A DNA stretch of 64,000 nucleotides, taken from an uncultured Granulosicoccaceae bacterium. GTDB taxonomy: Bacteria; Pseudomonadota; Gammaproteobacteria; Granulosicoccales; Granulosicoccaceae. Position numbers and translations under genes: made by a program. The stretch is from the NCBI GenBank assembly GCA_938003855.1, contig CALKXD010000019.1:58844-122843 (forward strand), given 5' to 3'. The notes under the pieces are model-generated. The model saw nothing but the letters and a program-made list of their open reading frames with translations, was not told where the DNA came from and did no database searches. Shown in pieces: positions 35,581 to 45,861 of this stretch. Position 1 is the stretch's first letter. Every line of letters starts with the position of its first letter.

Positions 35581-38577
35581 ATGACGAATAACCAAAATCA
35601 GCGGTTGGTGCAAAAATTTCTGGCAGCCCGTGTAGCTGCCGGTGATGCTGCGGGTGATCCCGGTAAGGCCGCGCCCGATGCGGTTGATATGGCGGCAATT
35701 GATGCGGTGCTGGCGGTGCCGGAGATATCACAGCTGCTTGTCGCCGAGCCCTTCAACAGTGCAGAGGTGCCGGGCACCTGCCTGTTTAGCTATGCATTGT
35801 CCTGCAGCGATTTTCTGCTCAATACCGTTGCGCGCTATCCGGTGCCGGTGGCGGCGTATCTGTCTGAACACCGACGGCAACTGCCGTCACTTAAGCAACT
35901 CGAATTGCGACTGGCCGATTCAACGCGCGACTGCCATGAAGATGCCTCTATGTTCATGCGACGCCTGCGTGAGTTCCGCAATCAGACTCTGGCGGTGATC
36001 GCGGTGCATGATCTCGGTGGCCTGTCGTCGCTTGAAGCGGTTCTGCGCGCACTCTCCGATCTTGCCGACGCGTGTATTGGTCATGCGCTGATGGTGGCCG
36101 AGAAAACACTGCAGGGGCGTTTCGGGATGGCCAGAAACGCGCAAGGTAATCCCCTGTCACTGATCGTCGTCGGCATGGGTAAGCTGGGTGGCCGCGAACT
36201 GAATTTTTCATCCGATATTGATCTGGTGTTTCTTTACGCCGAAAACGGCACAACGGATGGCGCCAGGCAGCTTGATCATCAAGAGTATTTCCGGCGTGTC
36301 GGTCAGTTGCTGATCAAATACCTGGGTGAGGTAACTTCGGATGGATTTGTCTACCGGGTGGATATGCGTTTGCGACCCTTTGGCAGCAGTGGACCGCTGG
36401 TGGTCAGCCTCGATGGTATGGAGCACTATCTTTTTACGCAGGGCCGCGACTGGGAGCGCTACGCCTGGATAAAGTCGCGTGTGATCACCGGCACCCCCGC
36501 CGAGGTGTCCGATGTTACCGGATTGCTCAGGCCGTTCATCTATAGACGCTACCTCGACTATGCGGTGTTTGATTCACTGCGCAATCTGAAACGACAGATC
36601 GCCATGAAAGTCGACGGCGAAGACAGCGAGCGCAACATCAAGCTGGGGCAGGGGGGGATTCGAGAGATAGAATTTATCGCGCAATCATTCCAGTTGGTTC
36701 GCGGTGGGCGCGAGCCGGTGTTGCAGCAGCGCAGTCTGCGCACCGTGGTGACAGAATTAGCGACGAACAACCACATAGCGGCTGATGACGCGGCCAGCTT
36801 GCTCGACGCCTACGATTTTCTGCGACGCACAGAAAACCGATTGCAGATGGTCGATGACCGCCAGACCCACCATATTCCTGCTGATCAGCCAGCCCGTGAG
36901 CGGCTTGCTGGCAGCCTGTGCTTTGACCATTTCCAGTCATTTGCTGAAGTGCTTGAACAAAAGCGTCAGTTTGTGCACACCTGTTTCGGCGGGGTGTTCA
37001 GTTTAAGCGCTGAGTCTGATCCTGATGCCGGCTCAGTCCTGCCCGAAGACAATGACCTCAACGACCTGTGGTTGACGGTACTGGCCGGACACTCAGAGCC
37101 CGCGCAGATAGAAAAAATTTTGCATAACAAGGGTTTTAACAGTGCTGAGGGGGTTGCCGGGCAGTTGCGTGAGTTTGCCGCCAGCGGGCGTTATCAGCGC
37201 TACCTCAGCCGGTCCCGTGAGTTAATTGACCGACTGGTGCCAAAAACGCTGCACCGAATCAGTCAGTCCAGACGCTCGCACAGTGATACGCTGAACCGGG
37301 TGCTGTCGTTGTACGATGCTGTCGCAGGCCGCAGCGGTTATCTGCAGCTTATCCATGACAGCGAGCAAACCCTCAATACCCTGGTTCAATTGTTTGCCGA
37401 GAGTCCCTGGCTTGCGTCGTTTGTTGCCAATCATCCAATGGTACTCGATGACCTGCTCGACATTGAACAAGCCGCCGCCGTGGTCGATGTTGATACACAC
37501 ATCAAGACGCTGCGCGCAGAACTACAGTACCACCAGGATGCTGATCCCGGTGAGTTGATGGACCGGGTTCGCCACTATCAGCAGACCTGCATGGTGCGCA
37601 TCGCTGCAGCCGATGTGGGTGGCCTGTTGCCTGTAATGCAAGTCAGTGACGCTCTGACCTGGCTGGCGGAAGCGATGCTGCAGGTGGCCACTGATATTGT
37701 TCGTGGCGAAATGATCAGTCGACATGGCAATCCGCACTGTCGAGTCGACGGCGAACTGCGGCAACCGGATTTCGCGATTATTGCCTATGGCAAACTCGGT
37801 GGCATTGAGCTTGGCTATGGGTCTGATCTCGATATCGTTTTTTTGCATCAGAGTTCCGGCACAGAGCAGCTTAGTGATGGTGCAAAGCCGCTTGAAAATC
37901 AGGTGTACTTTTCGCGTATGGCGCAGAAGCTGGTGAGCTTTCTCAGCACCCGCACTGCGGCAGGCCTGTTGTATGAAATTGACACCCGGCTCAGGCCTAA
38001 CGGTCGCTCTGGTGTGCTGGTCACCAGCGTCGCCGCTTTTGCTGAGTATCAGCGACGGGAAGCCTGGACCTGGGAGCACCAGGCGCTGGTCAGGGCACGG
38101 GTGGTGATCGGCGGTGAGGCCTTGCAGGCTCAGTTTGGCAAAATCAGAGAGGCTGCTCTGTGCCGGCTCGACGCGGGTTCCGGTCTGCGCGACGAAGTCG
38201 CACAGATGCGTGAGCGCATGCGGCGGGAGTTGGGGGCCGATAATGGCGACAACTTTGACCTCAAGCAGGGCGCCGGTGGTATCGCGGATATCGAGTTTAT
38301 GGTTCAATATCTGGTCCTGAAGCATGCCGTTGATAACATTGCCTTGCTGGAGTTCACTGACAACGTCAGGCAACTTGAAGCGCTGGGAAGGTGTGGGTAT
38401 CTGTCGTTGCCCGATGTGCAGCAATTGACTGCCGCTTATCTGTATCTGCGTGGTCGGCTGCATCGTCGTGCCATGCTGCTCGAAAACGGCGTTGTTGTGC
38501 ATACCCGGGAATCCATCGACCACAGCGAGAACGTGAGTGACTGCTGGCGCCGACTGATGCATGAGTCGCCACACTGA
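35581..38577 (+). CDS. glnE: Glutamine synthetase adenylyltransferase/adenylyl-removing enzyme
   Basis: About 998 residues from the ATG at 35581; a TTG 24 nt upstream is possible. Two nucleotidyltransferase domains are clear. The N-terminal removase has VVGMGKLGGRELNFSSDIDL and the C-terminal transferase has IAYGKLGGIELGYGSDLDI, each followed by its GlnD_UR_UTase helical partner (RENRLQMVDD-like RTENRLQMVDDRQTHHIP). Together they adenylylate and de-adenylylate glutamine synthetase under PII control. It is followed by ilvE, as in several gammaproteobacterial lineages. The protein starts divergently from the FbpC-like gene. Confidence 0.97.
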   Translation: MTNNQNQRLVQKFLAARVAAGDAAGDPGKAAPDAVDMAAIDAVLAVPEISQLLVAEPFNSAEVPGTCLFSYALSCSDFLLNTVARYPVPVAAYLSEHRRQLPSLKQLELRLADSTRDCHEDASMFMRRLREFRNQTLAVIAVHDLGGLSSLEAVLRALSDLADACIGHALMVAEKTLQGRFGMARNAQGNPLSLIVVGMGKLGGRELNFSSDIDLVFLYAENGTTDGARQLDHQEYFRRVGQLLIKYLGEVTSDGFVYRVDMRLRPFGSSGPLVVSLDGMEHYLFTQGRDWERYAWIKSRVITGTPAEVSDVTGLLRPFIYRRYLDYAVFDSLRNLKRQIAMKVDGEDSERNIKLGQGGIREIEFIAQSFQLVRGGREPVLQQRSLRTVVTELATNNHIAADDAASLLDAYDFLRRTENRLQMVDDRQTHHIPADQPARERLAGSLCFDHFQSFAEVLEQKRQFVHTCFGGVFSLSAESDPDAGSVLPEDNDLNDLWLTVLAGHSEPAQIEKILHNKGFNSAEGVAGQLREFAASGRYQRYLSRSRELIDRLVPKTLHRISQSRRSHSDTLNRVLSLYDAVAGRSGYLQLIHDSEQTLNTLVQLFAESPWLASFVANHPMVLDDLLDIEQAAAVVDVDTHIKTLRAELQYHQDADPGELMDRVRHYQQTCMVRIAAADVGGLLPVMQVSDALTWLAEAMLQVATDIVRGEMISRHGNPHCRVDGELRQPDFAIIAYGKLGGIELGYGSDLDIVFLHQSSGTEQLSDGAKPLENQVYFSRMAQKLVSFLSTRTAAGLLYEIDTRLRPNGRSGVLVTSVAAFAEYQRREAWTWEHQALVRARVVIGGEALQAQFGKIREAALCRLDAGSGLRDEVAQMRERMRRELGADNGDNFDLKQGAGGIADIEFMVQYLVLKHAVDNIALLEFTDNVRQLEALGRCGYLSLPDVQQLTAAYLYLRGRLHRRAMLLENGVVVHTRESIDHSENVSDCWRRLMHESPH

Positions 38578-38737
38578 ACACCCTGCAATGAGACAATGGC
38601 AGGATTAGAGATAAAAAATCATCCGCAGTCGTTGTTGCCATCGGCTGTGCAACTTTGCCAACCTGTTTTGAACAGTTGAGGGTTGGCTGCTGGTAAGCGC
38701 GTGTGTTTGCCAAAAACGGAATCTGGAGATCACTGTT

Positions 38738-39658
38738 ATGTCAATGGCAGATAGAGACGGCGTCATTTGGGTCGATGGGGAGCTGGTGCCCTGGCGCGAG
38801 GCAACTGTCCATGTCTTAACGCACACCCTGCATTACGGGATGGGCGTGTTTGAGGGTGTGCGCGCGTATGCTACCGATGATGGACCGGCAATTTTCAAAT
38901 TGCAGGAACACACCAAGCGTTTGTTTAACTCTGCCAAAATTCTGCGCATGGAGATCCCCTGGGATCAGCAAACGCTTTGCGAGGTACAGAAAACCGTGGT
39001 CCGTGAAAACGGGCTCGACTCTGCCTATCTGCGACCGATGTGCTTCTATGGCAGTGAAGGCATGGGCCTGCGCGCCGATAACCTGTCGGTGCACTGCATG
39101 GTGGCGGCCTGGGAATGGGGCGCCTATCTGGGTAAAGACAACATGGAGCGCGGTATACGCATTAAAACATCGTCGTTCACCCGTCATCATGTGAACATTG
39201 CGATGTGCAAGGCAAAGGCAAACGGCCAATACATTAATTCCATGCTGGCGCTCCAGGAAGCCCTGCAGGACGGCTACGATGAAGCGCTTCTGCTCGACAA
39301 TGAAGGGTATGTGGCGGAAGGCTCCGGTGAGAACTTTTTCATCGTACGCGATGGCAGCATACACACCCCTGATTTAACCTCAGCGCTTGATGGCATCACC
39401 CGCAAAACCGTCATGGATCTGGCCGCCGAAATTGATGTGCCGGTGATTGAACGGCGCATCACCCGCGATGAAGTCTATATTTCCGACGAAGCTTTCTTTA
39501 GCGGCACCGCGGCGGAAATCACTCCGATTCGCGAAGTCGATAACCGCGCCATTGGTGAAGGCACTCGTGGTCCAATCACTGAAAAAATTCAGTCAATGTT
39601 TTTTGATGCTGTTGAAGGGAAGTCAGATAAGCACAAGCATTGGCTTACCCATGTTTGA
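38738..39658 (+). CDS. ilvE: Branched-chain amino acid aminotransferase
   Basis: 306 residues, fold type IV PLP enzyme. The last step of Val, Leu and Ile synthesis. Visible: the start VIWVDGELVPWREATVHVLTH, HYGMGVFEGVRAY with the substrate-binding residues, the PLP lysine in AKANGQYINSML, the cofactor-cradle EGSGENFF and the phosphate-binding LDGITRKTV, then GTAAEITPI. A GGAG box precedes the ATG by 9 nt. It is followed after 18 nt by the small zinc-finger gene and probably shares its transcript, which ends at a strong terminator. Confidence 0.97.
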   Translation: MSMADRDGVIWVDGELVPWREATVHVLTHTLHYGMGVFEGVRAYATDDGPAIFKLQEHTKRLFNSAKILRMEIPWDQQTLCEVQKTVVRENGLDSAYLRPMCFYGSEGMGLRADNLSVHCMVAAWEWGAYLGKDNMERGIRIKTSSFTRHHVNIAMCKAKANGQYINSMLALQEALQDGYDEALLLDNEGYVAEGSGENFFIVRDGSIHTPDLTSALDGITRKTVMDLAAEIDVPVIERRITRDEVYISDEAFFSGTAAEITPIREVDNRAIGEGTRGPITEKIQSMFFDAVEGKSDKHKHWLTHV

Positions 39659-39676
39659 TGAAAAGGTTGAAATTCT

Positions 39677-39862
39677 ATGAGTGAGAAGGAAAAGCAGGCG
39701 TCACAGGTAGTTGTCGTTACCAGAGCGGATCTCCCCGCGTATTGCCCGACGGAAGCGATGGGGCTGTGGAACTCACACCCCCGGGTGTATATTCCGCTGG
39801 AAGAATCGCCGCAGGCGAGCTGCCCTTACTGCGGCACGCAGTTCGAGCTCAAGGAGAACTAA
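39677..39862 (+). CDS. Small zf-CHCC zinc-finger protein
   Basis: 61 residues. The zinc-binding pattern is Cys (YCPTEAMGLW), His (NSHPRVYIPL), then CPYC near the end (ASCPYCGTQFEL), the CHCC finger related to mitochondrial complex I subunit NDUFS6. A GATGAAAAGG stretch lies upstream of the ATG. Bacterial members are of unknown function and regularly sit behind ilvE in proteobacteria, as here. Soluble and cytoplasmic. Confidence 0.9.
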   Translation: MSEKEKQASQVVVVTRADLPAYCPTEAMGLWNSHPRVYIPLEESPQASCPYCGTQFELKEN

Positions 39863-39939
39863 GCCCTGCCGGGCGGTGCAGCAGGGCGAGCGGTTATTGC
39901 CGGTAAGCCCCGCTGCTTGTAGTAACGGTGGTTATCGTC

Positions 39940-39970
39940 AAAAAAAAGGGCCCGTGCGGGCCCTTTTTTA
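39940..39970. terminator. Bidirectional intrinsic terminator
   Basis: GGGCCC (39948-39953) pairs with GGGCCC (39958-39963) around GTGC, flanked by eight A on one side and six T on the other. It can stop the ilvE/zinc-finger transcript and the convergent TolC-family transcript. Confidence 0.9.
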
Positions 39971-39988
39971 TGGAAGGTTACCGTGCGT

Positions 39989-41296
39989 TTAACGTGTCGT
40001 CAGAGAGCGGTTGACCGCTTCTATGTGCTTTTCAGCCAATATGCCTGCCGCCAGTCGCAGCTGCAGACTGCGCACAACAAACTGATGTCTCGCCGCTGCA
40101 TAGTCTGCATAGGCGTTAAAGGTATCGCGCAATGAAACCAGCACTTCCACAGCGGTGCGGGTACCGGCATCGAAGCCTGCCTGGGTGGCCTCGCGCGCAA
40201 CTTCAGTCGACGACAGCGCCTGTTGCAGCGCGTTGGCCTGGCTGACATCTGCCAGCACGCTCAGGTAGGCATCGCGTGTCTCCTGTTCAACGGCACGGCG
40301 TACGGTCTCCTGATTATAGGAGGCCTGCAGTGCGCGGGCGCGGGCCTGGCGAACCAGCGCGCTGGTGCGACCACCGGTATAGATTGGGTAGGACACCTGA
40401 AATTTGATCTGACCTGACTCCACATCGCGTCCTGAAGTCGATTCGGTAGTCGAGTTAGTGTAAGCGCCGTTTATAGCAACCGTTGGCTTGCGACCGGCGC
40501 GCTCGATGACGACATCTTTCTGCGCCAGATCGTAGTCGAATTTGGCGATCTGCAATCGCGGGCTGTTTTGCTCGGCAAGGCCAATCCAGTCATTGATGTT
40601 GGCGGGTACCGGAGTGCTCAGCGCGGCGTCTGACTTCAGTACGTCGAGTTCAGGAACCTCCTGCCCGATAATCACTCGCAAGGCTTCTTTGGCCAGTGCC
40701 AGCTGGTTTTCGGCGACGACTTCCCTGGCAACGGCTAAATCCAGTTGGGCCTGAGCTTCCTTAACATCAGTGACCGCTGACAAGCCGACTTCAAAGCGTC
40801 TTTCCGCTTGTTCCGTCTGTCGGGAGATTGCTTCGCGGGAGCTGCTGGCGGCCCGAAAAGCCTCTTCGGCTGTCAGTACGTTGAAGTAGGCCTGAGCCGT
40901 TCTGAACATCAGGTTTTGTTTTGCTTCGCGCAGCGTGGCTTCTGCCTGGGCAACGTTGATTTTGGCTTTTTTGACTGAGTGATAGGCGGCGGGGTTATAC
41001 AGATTCTGCGAGACAGATGCCCCGTACGAATCCGATTCGTAGCGCCCGTTCTCGTCGTCGTTGGTTTCGTTGAAAGCTTTGTCGCCAACCAATGACATAT
41101 TCGGTCGCAGTGCGGAGCGTGCCAGCGGCAGCGTTTCTACGGCGGCATCGTACTGTGCTTGTGTGGCCTGGATGACGGAATCGCGCTCACTGGCGATTCG
41201 GTAGATCTCGGACAGGTCTGCGGCCTGTACATTGTGCAGTAGAAAAAGGGGCGCGGCGAAAAGACTGCCTGCTTTCAGTGTGTCACACAGATTCAT
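39989..41296 (-). CDS. TolC family outer membrane channel protein
   Basis: 435 residues with a signal peptide (AGSLFAAPLFLLHNVQA). Two OEP repeats, each about 190 residues, are rich in coiled-coil helices (for example AKINVAQAEATLREAKQNL and VEQETRDAYLSVLADVSQANAL). The motif LYNPAAYHSVKKAK and the later YPIYTGGRTSALVRQAR match TolC itself. It forms the outer-membrane trumpet for type I secretion and RND/MFP efflux. Its upstream neighbour on the same strand is a PCMT-like gene, a pairing known from several gammaproteobacteria. No efflux pump or HlyD gene is in the window. Confidence 0.93.
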   Translation of the reverse strand: MNLCDTLKAGSLFAAPLFLLHNVQAADLSEIYRIASERDSVIQATQAQYDAAVETLPLARSALRPNMSLVGDKAFNETNDDENGRYESDSYGASVSQNLYNPAAYHSVKKAKINVAQAEATLREAKQNLMFRTAQAYFNVLTAEEAFRAASSSREAISRQTEQAERRFEVGLSAVTDVKEAQAQLDLAVAREVVAENQLALAKEALRVIIGQEVPELDVLKSDAALSTPVPANINDWIGLAEQNSPRLQIAKFDYDLAQKDVVIERAGRKPTVAINGAYTNSTTESTSGRDVESGQIKFQVSYPIYTGGRTSALVRQARARALQASYNQETVRRAVEQETRDAYLSVLADVSQANALQQALSSTEVAREATQAGFDAGTRTAVEVLVSLRDTFNAYADYAAARHQFVVRSLQLRLAAGILAEKHIEAVNRSLTTR

Positions 41297-41446
41297 ATGT
41301 GTTGTTTTCTCTAGTACCGGTCATAGGGACCTGCGTGCTGCCGGGTGGGCGCACGCGTGATTTTTATGTGTACTAGGAATGTAGATGGTATTTGCGACTT
41401 TGGGTTAATAAATTAATTGACCCTGCAGCCCAGTAATCCGCTTTTG

Positions 41447-42112
41447 CTAGAACTCGAAGCGGTCTGTTGCGCTCACGGTAGCCTCCAGCAGTGCCGGGAT
41501 GTGAGTGTCGAAAATACTCTGCTCCAGCCAGTCTATTTCGCCAATGCGGCGTATCACAAAGGTTTCCATTATCGGTGATTGCTCATCACCGATGGTGACA
41601 ATGAGTCTGCCCATATTGGTTAGCCGTGTTTTGAGTCGGTCGGGCACTGATTGCAGCGATCCGTTGACGATAATGGCATCGTAGGTGGTTTTGTCCGGCA
41701 GATCGGCAATCAAATCACCGGTGATAAATTTAATATTATCGATACCGCAGCTTTCGGCATTCTGCTGAGCGGTTTTATTGATTGACTCGGCGGTGTCAAT
41801 GGCTTCAACGTGCTTGCACATTTTTGCCGCACAGGCAGCGATGAAACCGCTGCCGCTGCCGATAATCAACGCGCGATCGTCTTGTTCCAGTACCGCGGCC
41901 TGCAGTAATCTGGCTTCAATATTCGGATTAAGCGAATAGCGACCATTGTCGAGCGGGATGCGGGTGTCCGAGTAGGCGAGTCCCTGATGTTCGTCCGGCA
42001 GGAAAGCTTCCCGCGGGACTGAAGCCAGGGCGTTCAAAACTCTTTGATCGAGAACATCCCAGGGTCTGATCTGTTGCTCGATCATGTTGGCTCGGGCTAA
42101 TTCAAAATTCAC
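41447..42112 (-). CDS. Protein-L-isoaspartate O-methyltransferase-like protein
   Basis: 221 residues of the PCMT fold. The start MNFELARANMIEQQIRPWDV and EAFLPDEHQGLAYSDTRIPL match the group of short PCMT-like proteins found upstream of tolC. The SAM-binding motif is ALIIGSGSGFIAACAAKM. Classic Pcm active-site residues (TISxPH region) are not evident: the corresponding strand reads YSLNPNIEARLLQ. The enzyme may therefore methylate something other than isoaspartyl peptides. It is followed after 150 nt by the TolC-family gene. Confidence 0.85.
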   Translation of the reverse strand: MNFELARANMIEQQIRPWDVLDQRVLNALASVPREAFLPDEHQGLAYSDTRIPLDNGRYSLNPNIEARLLQAAVLEQDDRALIIGSGSGFIAACAAKMCKHVEAIDTAESINKTAQQNAESCGIDNIKFITGDLIADLPDKTTYDAIIVNGSLQSVPDRLKTRLTNMGRLIVTIGDEQSPIMETFVIRRIGEIDWLEQSIFDTHIPALLEATVSATDRFEF

Positions 42113-42403
42113 GGGTCGCTCCGGGGCGGCTGTACGGTCTAAAAAAGGTCAGGGGCAGAATAATACCCGCTGCAGTGACCGGATATCAAAGTGTGATGGT
42201 CAGATTTTTATCCGCGGCTGAAGACAATGGTCCGTTTCGGCCCGGTAACCCGTGCACTGCCTGTTGTCGCGTTGGGTGTGGCTGCCGGCGCTACAGGTGT
42301 CAGAGACCGTGTTGCGGGCTGTGACTGGCTCGCTTATCCAGTATAGCGCGAAGAGCAGCGCTGACTTTAATCGTTTAGGCTAACGTGATGCCTGCACCGG
42401 CGG

Positions 42404-43717
42404 CTAGCCGGACTTGGCGCTGGCAGGGCGTGGTTTTCGTGGCCGTGAATTGCGGCTGCGTTTGTTGGGACCGCTACGCGGTTTGACGTTGTTGCGTTGT
42501 ATTTTCGCCGGCGCCAGCGGTTTTATCAGTAGTTCGTCGGTTACCTGGCTGGCAGGGATTTCCTGTCCCAGCAGTTCTTCGATTTCCGGCAGCGAGAAGA
42601 CGTATTCTTCACAGGCGAACGAGATTGCCTCACCGGACGCACCGGCTCTGGCGGTTCGACCAATTCGGTGCACGTAGTCTTCGGCGTTCTGTGGCAGATC
42701 AAAGTTGAAAACATGGGTGACGCCTTCAATATGCAGACCGCGCGCAGCGACATCGGTGGCAATCAGTGTATTGAGCGAGCCGTCGGCCAGATCGGTAATC
42801 AGGCGTTGTCGCTTGTTCTGCCGCACGTCACCGGACAATACCTCGGCGTTGACTGAATTGCCGACCAGATAGGCCTGCACTCGCTCGGCGACGCGTTTGG
42901 TGTTGACAAAGACAATACTGCGTTGTGGTTGCAGGGTTTGCATCAAGCCCAGTAATAACGGGATTTTTTCATCAGAGGCGGGGTGAAACACGCGCTGCAC
43001 GACTTTGTCGGCGGCGATCTGATCGGACTCGGTTTTCAGTCCGGTCGGGTTGTTCATGTGCTCGTAGGCAAGTTCCATGACCCGGTGTGACAACGTGGCG
43101 GAAAACAGCAGATTAAGCCGTTGCTCGGGTTCCGGCATGCGACGCAGGAGGTAGCGAATGTCGTTGATAAAGCCAAGGTCAAACATACGATCGGCTTCGT
43201 CCAGCACCACAACTTGTATGTTGCGCAGAGAAAATACGCCTTGTTTGAAATAATCAATGATACGGCCGGGGGTGCCGATCAGGATGTCGGCGCCCGCTTC
43301 AATTGCTTTGCGTTGTGACTCGTAGCCGGTACCGCCGTAAGCCAGGGCGGTGGACAGCTCTGTGTTGGAGCCCAACTGCAGGGCGTCTTTGTGTATCTGG
43401 ATGGCGAGCTCGCGAGTCGGGGCGAGGATCAGTGCACGCAGTTCAGTGGGTTTTTTAGCGGATTTATTTTCCGCAGCGGGTTTCTCGGCGATCGGGTTGT
43501 TGAGCAGGTACTGATAAAGCCCGAGCAGAAAGGCCGCAGTCTTGCCGGTGCCAGTCTGGGACTGGGCGGCGATGTCCTTGCCCTCCAGCATCAGTGGCAG
43601 GGCCAGTTGCTGGATTTCCGTGCAATAATTAAAGCCAGCCTCGGTCAGCGCGGCATTTAAATGGGGGTTCAGATTGAACTCTGAGAAACTGACGGACGTC
43701 AGATAGTTGGATTTCAT
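42404..43717 (-). CDS. rhlB: DEAD-box RNA helicase RhlB
   Basis: About 437 residues from the ATG at 43717. ATP-dependent RNA helicase; RhlB acts in the degradosome. Motifs in order: Q-motif FNYCTEIQQLALPLML, I AQSQTGTGKTAAF, Ia PTRELAIQI, II VLDEADRMFDLGF, III SATLSH, IV SIVFVNTKR, V ATDVAARGLHI and VI HRIGRTARAG. The C-terminal tail is basic and Arg/Pro-rich. It is divergent from trxA-rho across a 143-nt promoter region, the same layout as in E. coli. A Lys/Ala/Glu-rich insertion follows motif I. Confidence 0.94.
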   Translation of the reverse strand: MKSNYLTSVSFSEFNLNPHLNAALTEAGFNYCTEIQQLALPLMLEGKDIAAQSQTGTGKTAAFLLGLYQYLLNNPIAEKPAAENKSAKKPTELRALILAPTRELAIQIHKDALQLGSNTELSTALAYGGTGYESQRKAIEAGADILIGTPGRIIDYFKQGVFSLRNIQVVVLDEADRMFDLGFINDIRYLLRRMPEPEQRLNLLFSATLSHRVMELAYEHMNNPTGLKTESDQIAADKVVQRVFHPASDEKIPLLLGLMQTLQPQRSIVFVNTKRVAERVQAYLVGNSVNAEVLSGDVRQNKRQRLITDLADGSLNTLIATDVAARGLHIEGVTHVFNFDLPQNAEDYVHRIGRTARAGASGEAISFACEEYVFSLPEIEELLGQEIPASQVTDELLIKPLAPAKIQRNNVKPRSGPNKRSRNSRPRKPRPASAKSG

Positions 43718-43860
43718 AGGCAGAGCATAGCTTATTTCCAGTGCCAACGTGCTTCTGCATTGATCACCGGTTCTGAAATCAACGGATATAGCCCTTGAAA
43801 ATGTGCTGCCTTGCAGCAACTTTTGGTGGATAATGGTGGATTGCCACCGAGGAGAGTTTC

Positions 43861-44187
43861 ATGCACAAGAATATTGTTGAAGTCAACGACGACAACTTCG
43901 AAGCCGAAGTTTTACAGTCCGAGTTGCCGGTATTGGTCGATTACTGGGCAGAGTGGTGCGGCCCCTGCAAGATGATTGCGCCAATCCTGGAAGAAATCGC
44001 TGAAGAGTACGGCGAGAAAGTCAAGATCGCCAAATTGAACATCGACGATAATCAGAACACCCCGCCGAAATACGGAATCCGTGGCATCCCCACACTGATG
44101 CTGTTTAAAAACGGCTCTGTCGAGGGAACAAAAGTCGGGGCGTTATCAAAAACCCAGCTGTCGGCGTTTATCGATAGCAACGCCTGA
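43861..44187 (+). CDS. trxA: Thioredoxin
   Basis: 108 residues, standard length. The redox-active WCGPCK motif follows [10 protein letters not shown], the cis-Pro is in [10 protein letters not shown], and the fold ends with LSAFIDSNA. Cytoplasmic disulfide reductant for ribonucleotide reductase and others. The ATG is preceded by GAGGAGAG. It lies between the divergent rhlB and rho, matching E. coli order. The usual KLNIDQN reads KLNIDDN. Confidence 0.98.
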   Translation: MHKNIVEVNDDNFEAEVLQSELPVLVDYWAEWCGPCKMIAPILEEIAEEYGEKVKIAKLNIDDNQNTPPKYGIRGIPTLMLFKNGSVEGTKVGALSKTQLSAFIDSNA

Positions 44188-44604
44188 GTCGCTAGTGCGC
44201 CTGACACCGGCGCCATACAGCAATACGCCAGCCAGGGTGCGTTGCACCGCTGGTGAGTTGAGTTGGCGGTCATCACGCAGATGTGATCCGCCAACGGGTA
44301 ACTTTGTGTCGGGTTGGAAATACCACAGAGTTCCAAAGTTCTACTACACTATAAGTCAGAGAGGAAGTCGAAGCTGAACTGTCACTGGTGGTGCCTGACG
44401 GGCCAAAGGGGCGGTTGCAAAGGCTAGACGTGGAACATACAGCATGATACGGTAGGGGAATCCCTGCTATTTAATCTTTTGAGTGCGGCACCCCCTGACT
44501 GCTGCTCTCCGTTTTTCATCACGCATTACTCGCCCAGACCTAGCTGCTCGACCGAAGCCAGCGGTGCCATCGTGTGCCATCCAAAATAGCAAAATCTCGA
44601 AATT
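44188..44604 (+). other. 417-nt trxA-rho spacer with tandem hairpins
   Basis: No gene is seen. Two hairpins follow each other: CCAGC..GGTGC gtt GCACC..GCTGG (44229-44253) and a 13-bp bulged stem GTTGGCGG..ATCAC/GTGAT..CCGCCAAC (44262-44295). TTGGAA (44314-44319) and TTCCAA (44331-44336) form a further short inverted repeat. None is followed by a strong T-run. The rho leader is known to be autoregulated in other bacteria; this stretch would be the place for it. Confidence 0.55.
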
Positions 44605-45861
44605 ATGAATCTCACCGATCTCAAGAAAAAATCCGCAACCGAACTGGTTGAGTTGGCGCAGTCCGAAGGACTCGACAGCGTCGCTCGTTCTCGCAAGCAG
44701 GATATAATTTTCTCACTGCTGAAGGCACACTCTCGCAAAGGCGAAGATATCTTCGGTGGCGGGGTGTTGGAAATATTGCAGGATGGCTTCGGCTTTTTGC
44801 GCTCGGCGGACAGTTCTTACCTGGCCGGCCCGGACGATATCTATGTATCGCCCAGTCAGATACGTCGTTTCAGTCTGCGCACTGGTGATTCTATATCCGG
44901 CAAGATCCGCCCACCGAAAGACGGCGAGCGTTACTTTGCGCTGCTTAAGGTTGACGAGATTAATTTTGGTGCACCCGAAGAGGCGCGCAATAAAGTCCTG
45001 TTCGAAAACCTCACGCCACTGCACCCGACCGAACGGCTGACACTGGAACTAGGTAACGGCAGCACCGAAGACATCACGGCACGAACGATCGATTTTGTCG
45101 CGCCGATAGGCAAAGGGCAGCGAGCACTGATTGTGTCGCCGCCGAAAGCCGGTAAAACGATGATCCTGCAAAATATCGCGCAGAGTATCGCGCACAACGA
45201 TCCAGACTGTGTGTTAATTGTGTTGTTAATCGATGAGCGCCCTGAGGAAGTCACCGAAATGGAGCGTATGGTCCAGGGTGAGGTAGTTTCCAGTACGTTC
45301 GACGAGCCAGCCAGTCGTCATGTTCAGGTGGCTGAAATGGTTATAGAAAAAGCCAAGCGGCTGGTCGAGCATAAAAAAGATGTGGTCATTTTACTGGACT
45401 CCATTACTCGACTGGCACGTGCCTATAACACCGTGATCCCATCGTCGGGTAAAGTGCTGACCGGTGGTGTGGATGCACATGCATTGCATCGGCCCAAACG
45501 ATTTTTTGGTGCGGCAAGAAACATTGAAGAAGGTGGCAGTCTGACTATCGTGGCAACCACGCTGGTTGATACCGGGTCTAAAATGGACGAGGTTATTTAC
45601 GAGGAATTCAAAGGCACCGGCAACATGGAGCTTCATCTGGACCGTCGTATAGCGGAGAAGCGAACCTTCCCGGCTATCAGTGTGAATCGTTCCGGTACCC
45701 GTCGTGAAGAATTAATGATCACCCCTGAAGAACTGCAGAAAATCTGGATTCTGCGTAAATTCCTGCATCCGATGGATGAAATTGAAGCGATGGAATTTTT
45801 AATGGGTCGGTTGCAGCAAACTAAAACCAATGACGAGTTCTTCGATGCAATGAAGCGCTAG
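44605..45861 (+). CDS. rho: Transcription termination factor Rho
   Basis: 418 residues, typical. Hexameric RNA-dependent ATPase that ends transcription. N-terminal Rho_N helices ([19 protein letters not shown]), cold-shock-like RNA-binding domain ([28 protein letters not shown]), then the RecA-like motor with Walker [20 protein letters not shown], the Q-loop/R-loop region and [10 protein letters not shown]. No Rho insert of the actinobacterial kind. The start codon at 44605 lacks a strong ribosome-binding site nearby, which fits a regulated leader. Confidence 0.98.
   Translation: MNLTDLKKKSATELVELAQSEGLDSVARSRKQDIIFSLLKAHSRKGEDIFGGGVLEILQDGFGFLRSADSSYLAGPDDIYVSPSQIRRFSLRTGDSISGKIRPPKDGERYFALLKVDEINFGAPEEARNKVLFENLTPLHPTERLTLELGNGSTEDITARTIDFVAPIGKGQRALIVSPPKAGKTMILQNIAQSIAHNDPDCVLIVLLIDERPEEVTEMERMVQGEVVSSTFDEPASRHVQVAEMVIEKAKRLVEHKKDVVILLDSITRLARAYNTVIPSSGKVLTGGVDAHALHRPKRFFGAARNIEEGGSLTIVATTLVDTGSKMDEVIYEEFKGTGNMELHLDRRIAEKRTFPAISVNRSGTRREELMITPEELQKIWILRKFLHPMDEIEAMEFLMGRLQQTKTNDEFFDAMKR

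Noticed and set aside
37522..38574. Minus-strand frame of 350 residues inside glnE
   Set aside because: Long only because of codon bias opposite glnE; no recognisable domain, and glnE is fully conserved here.
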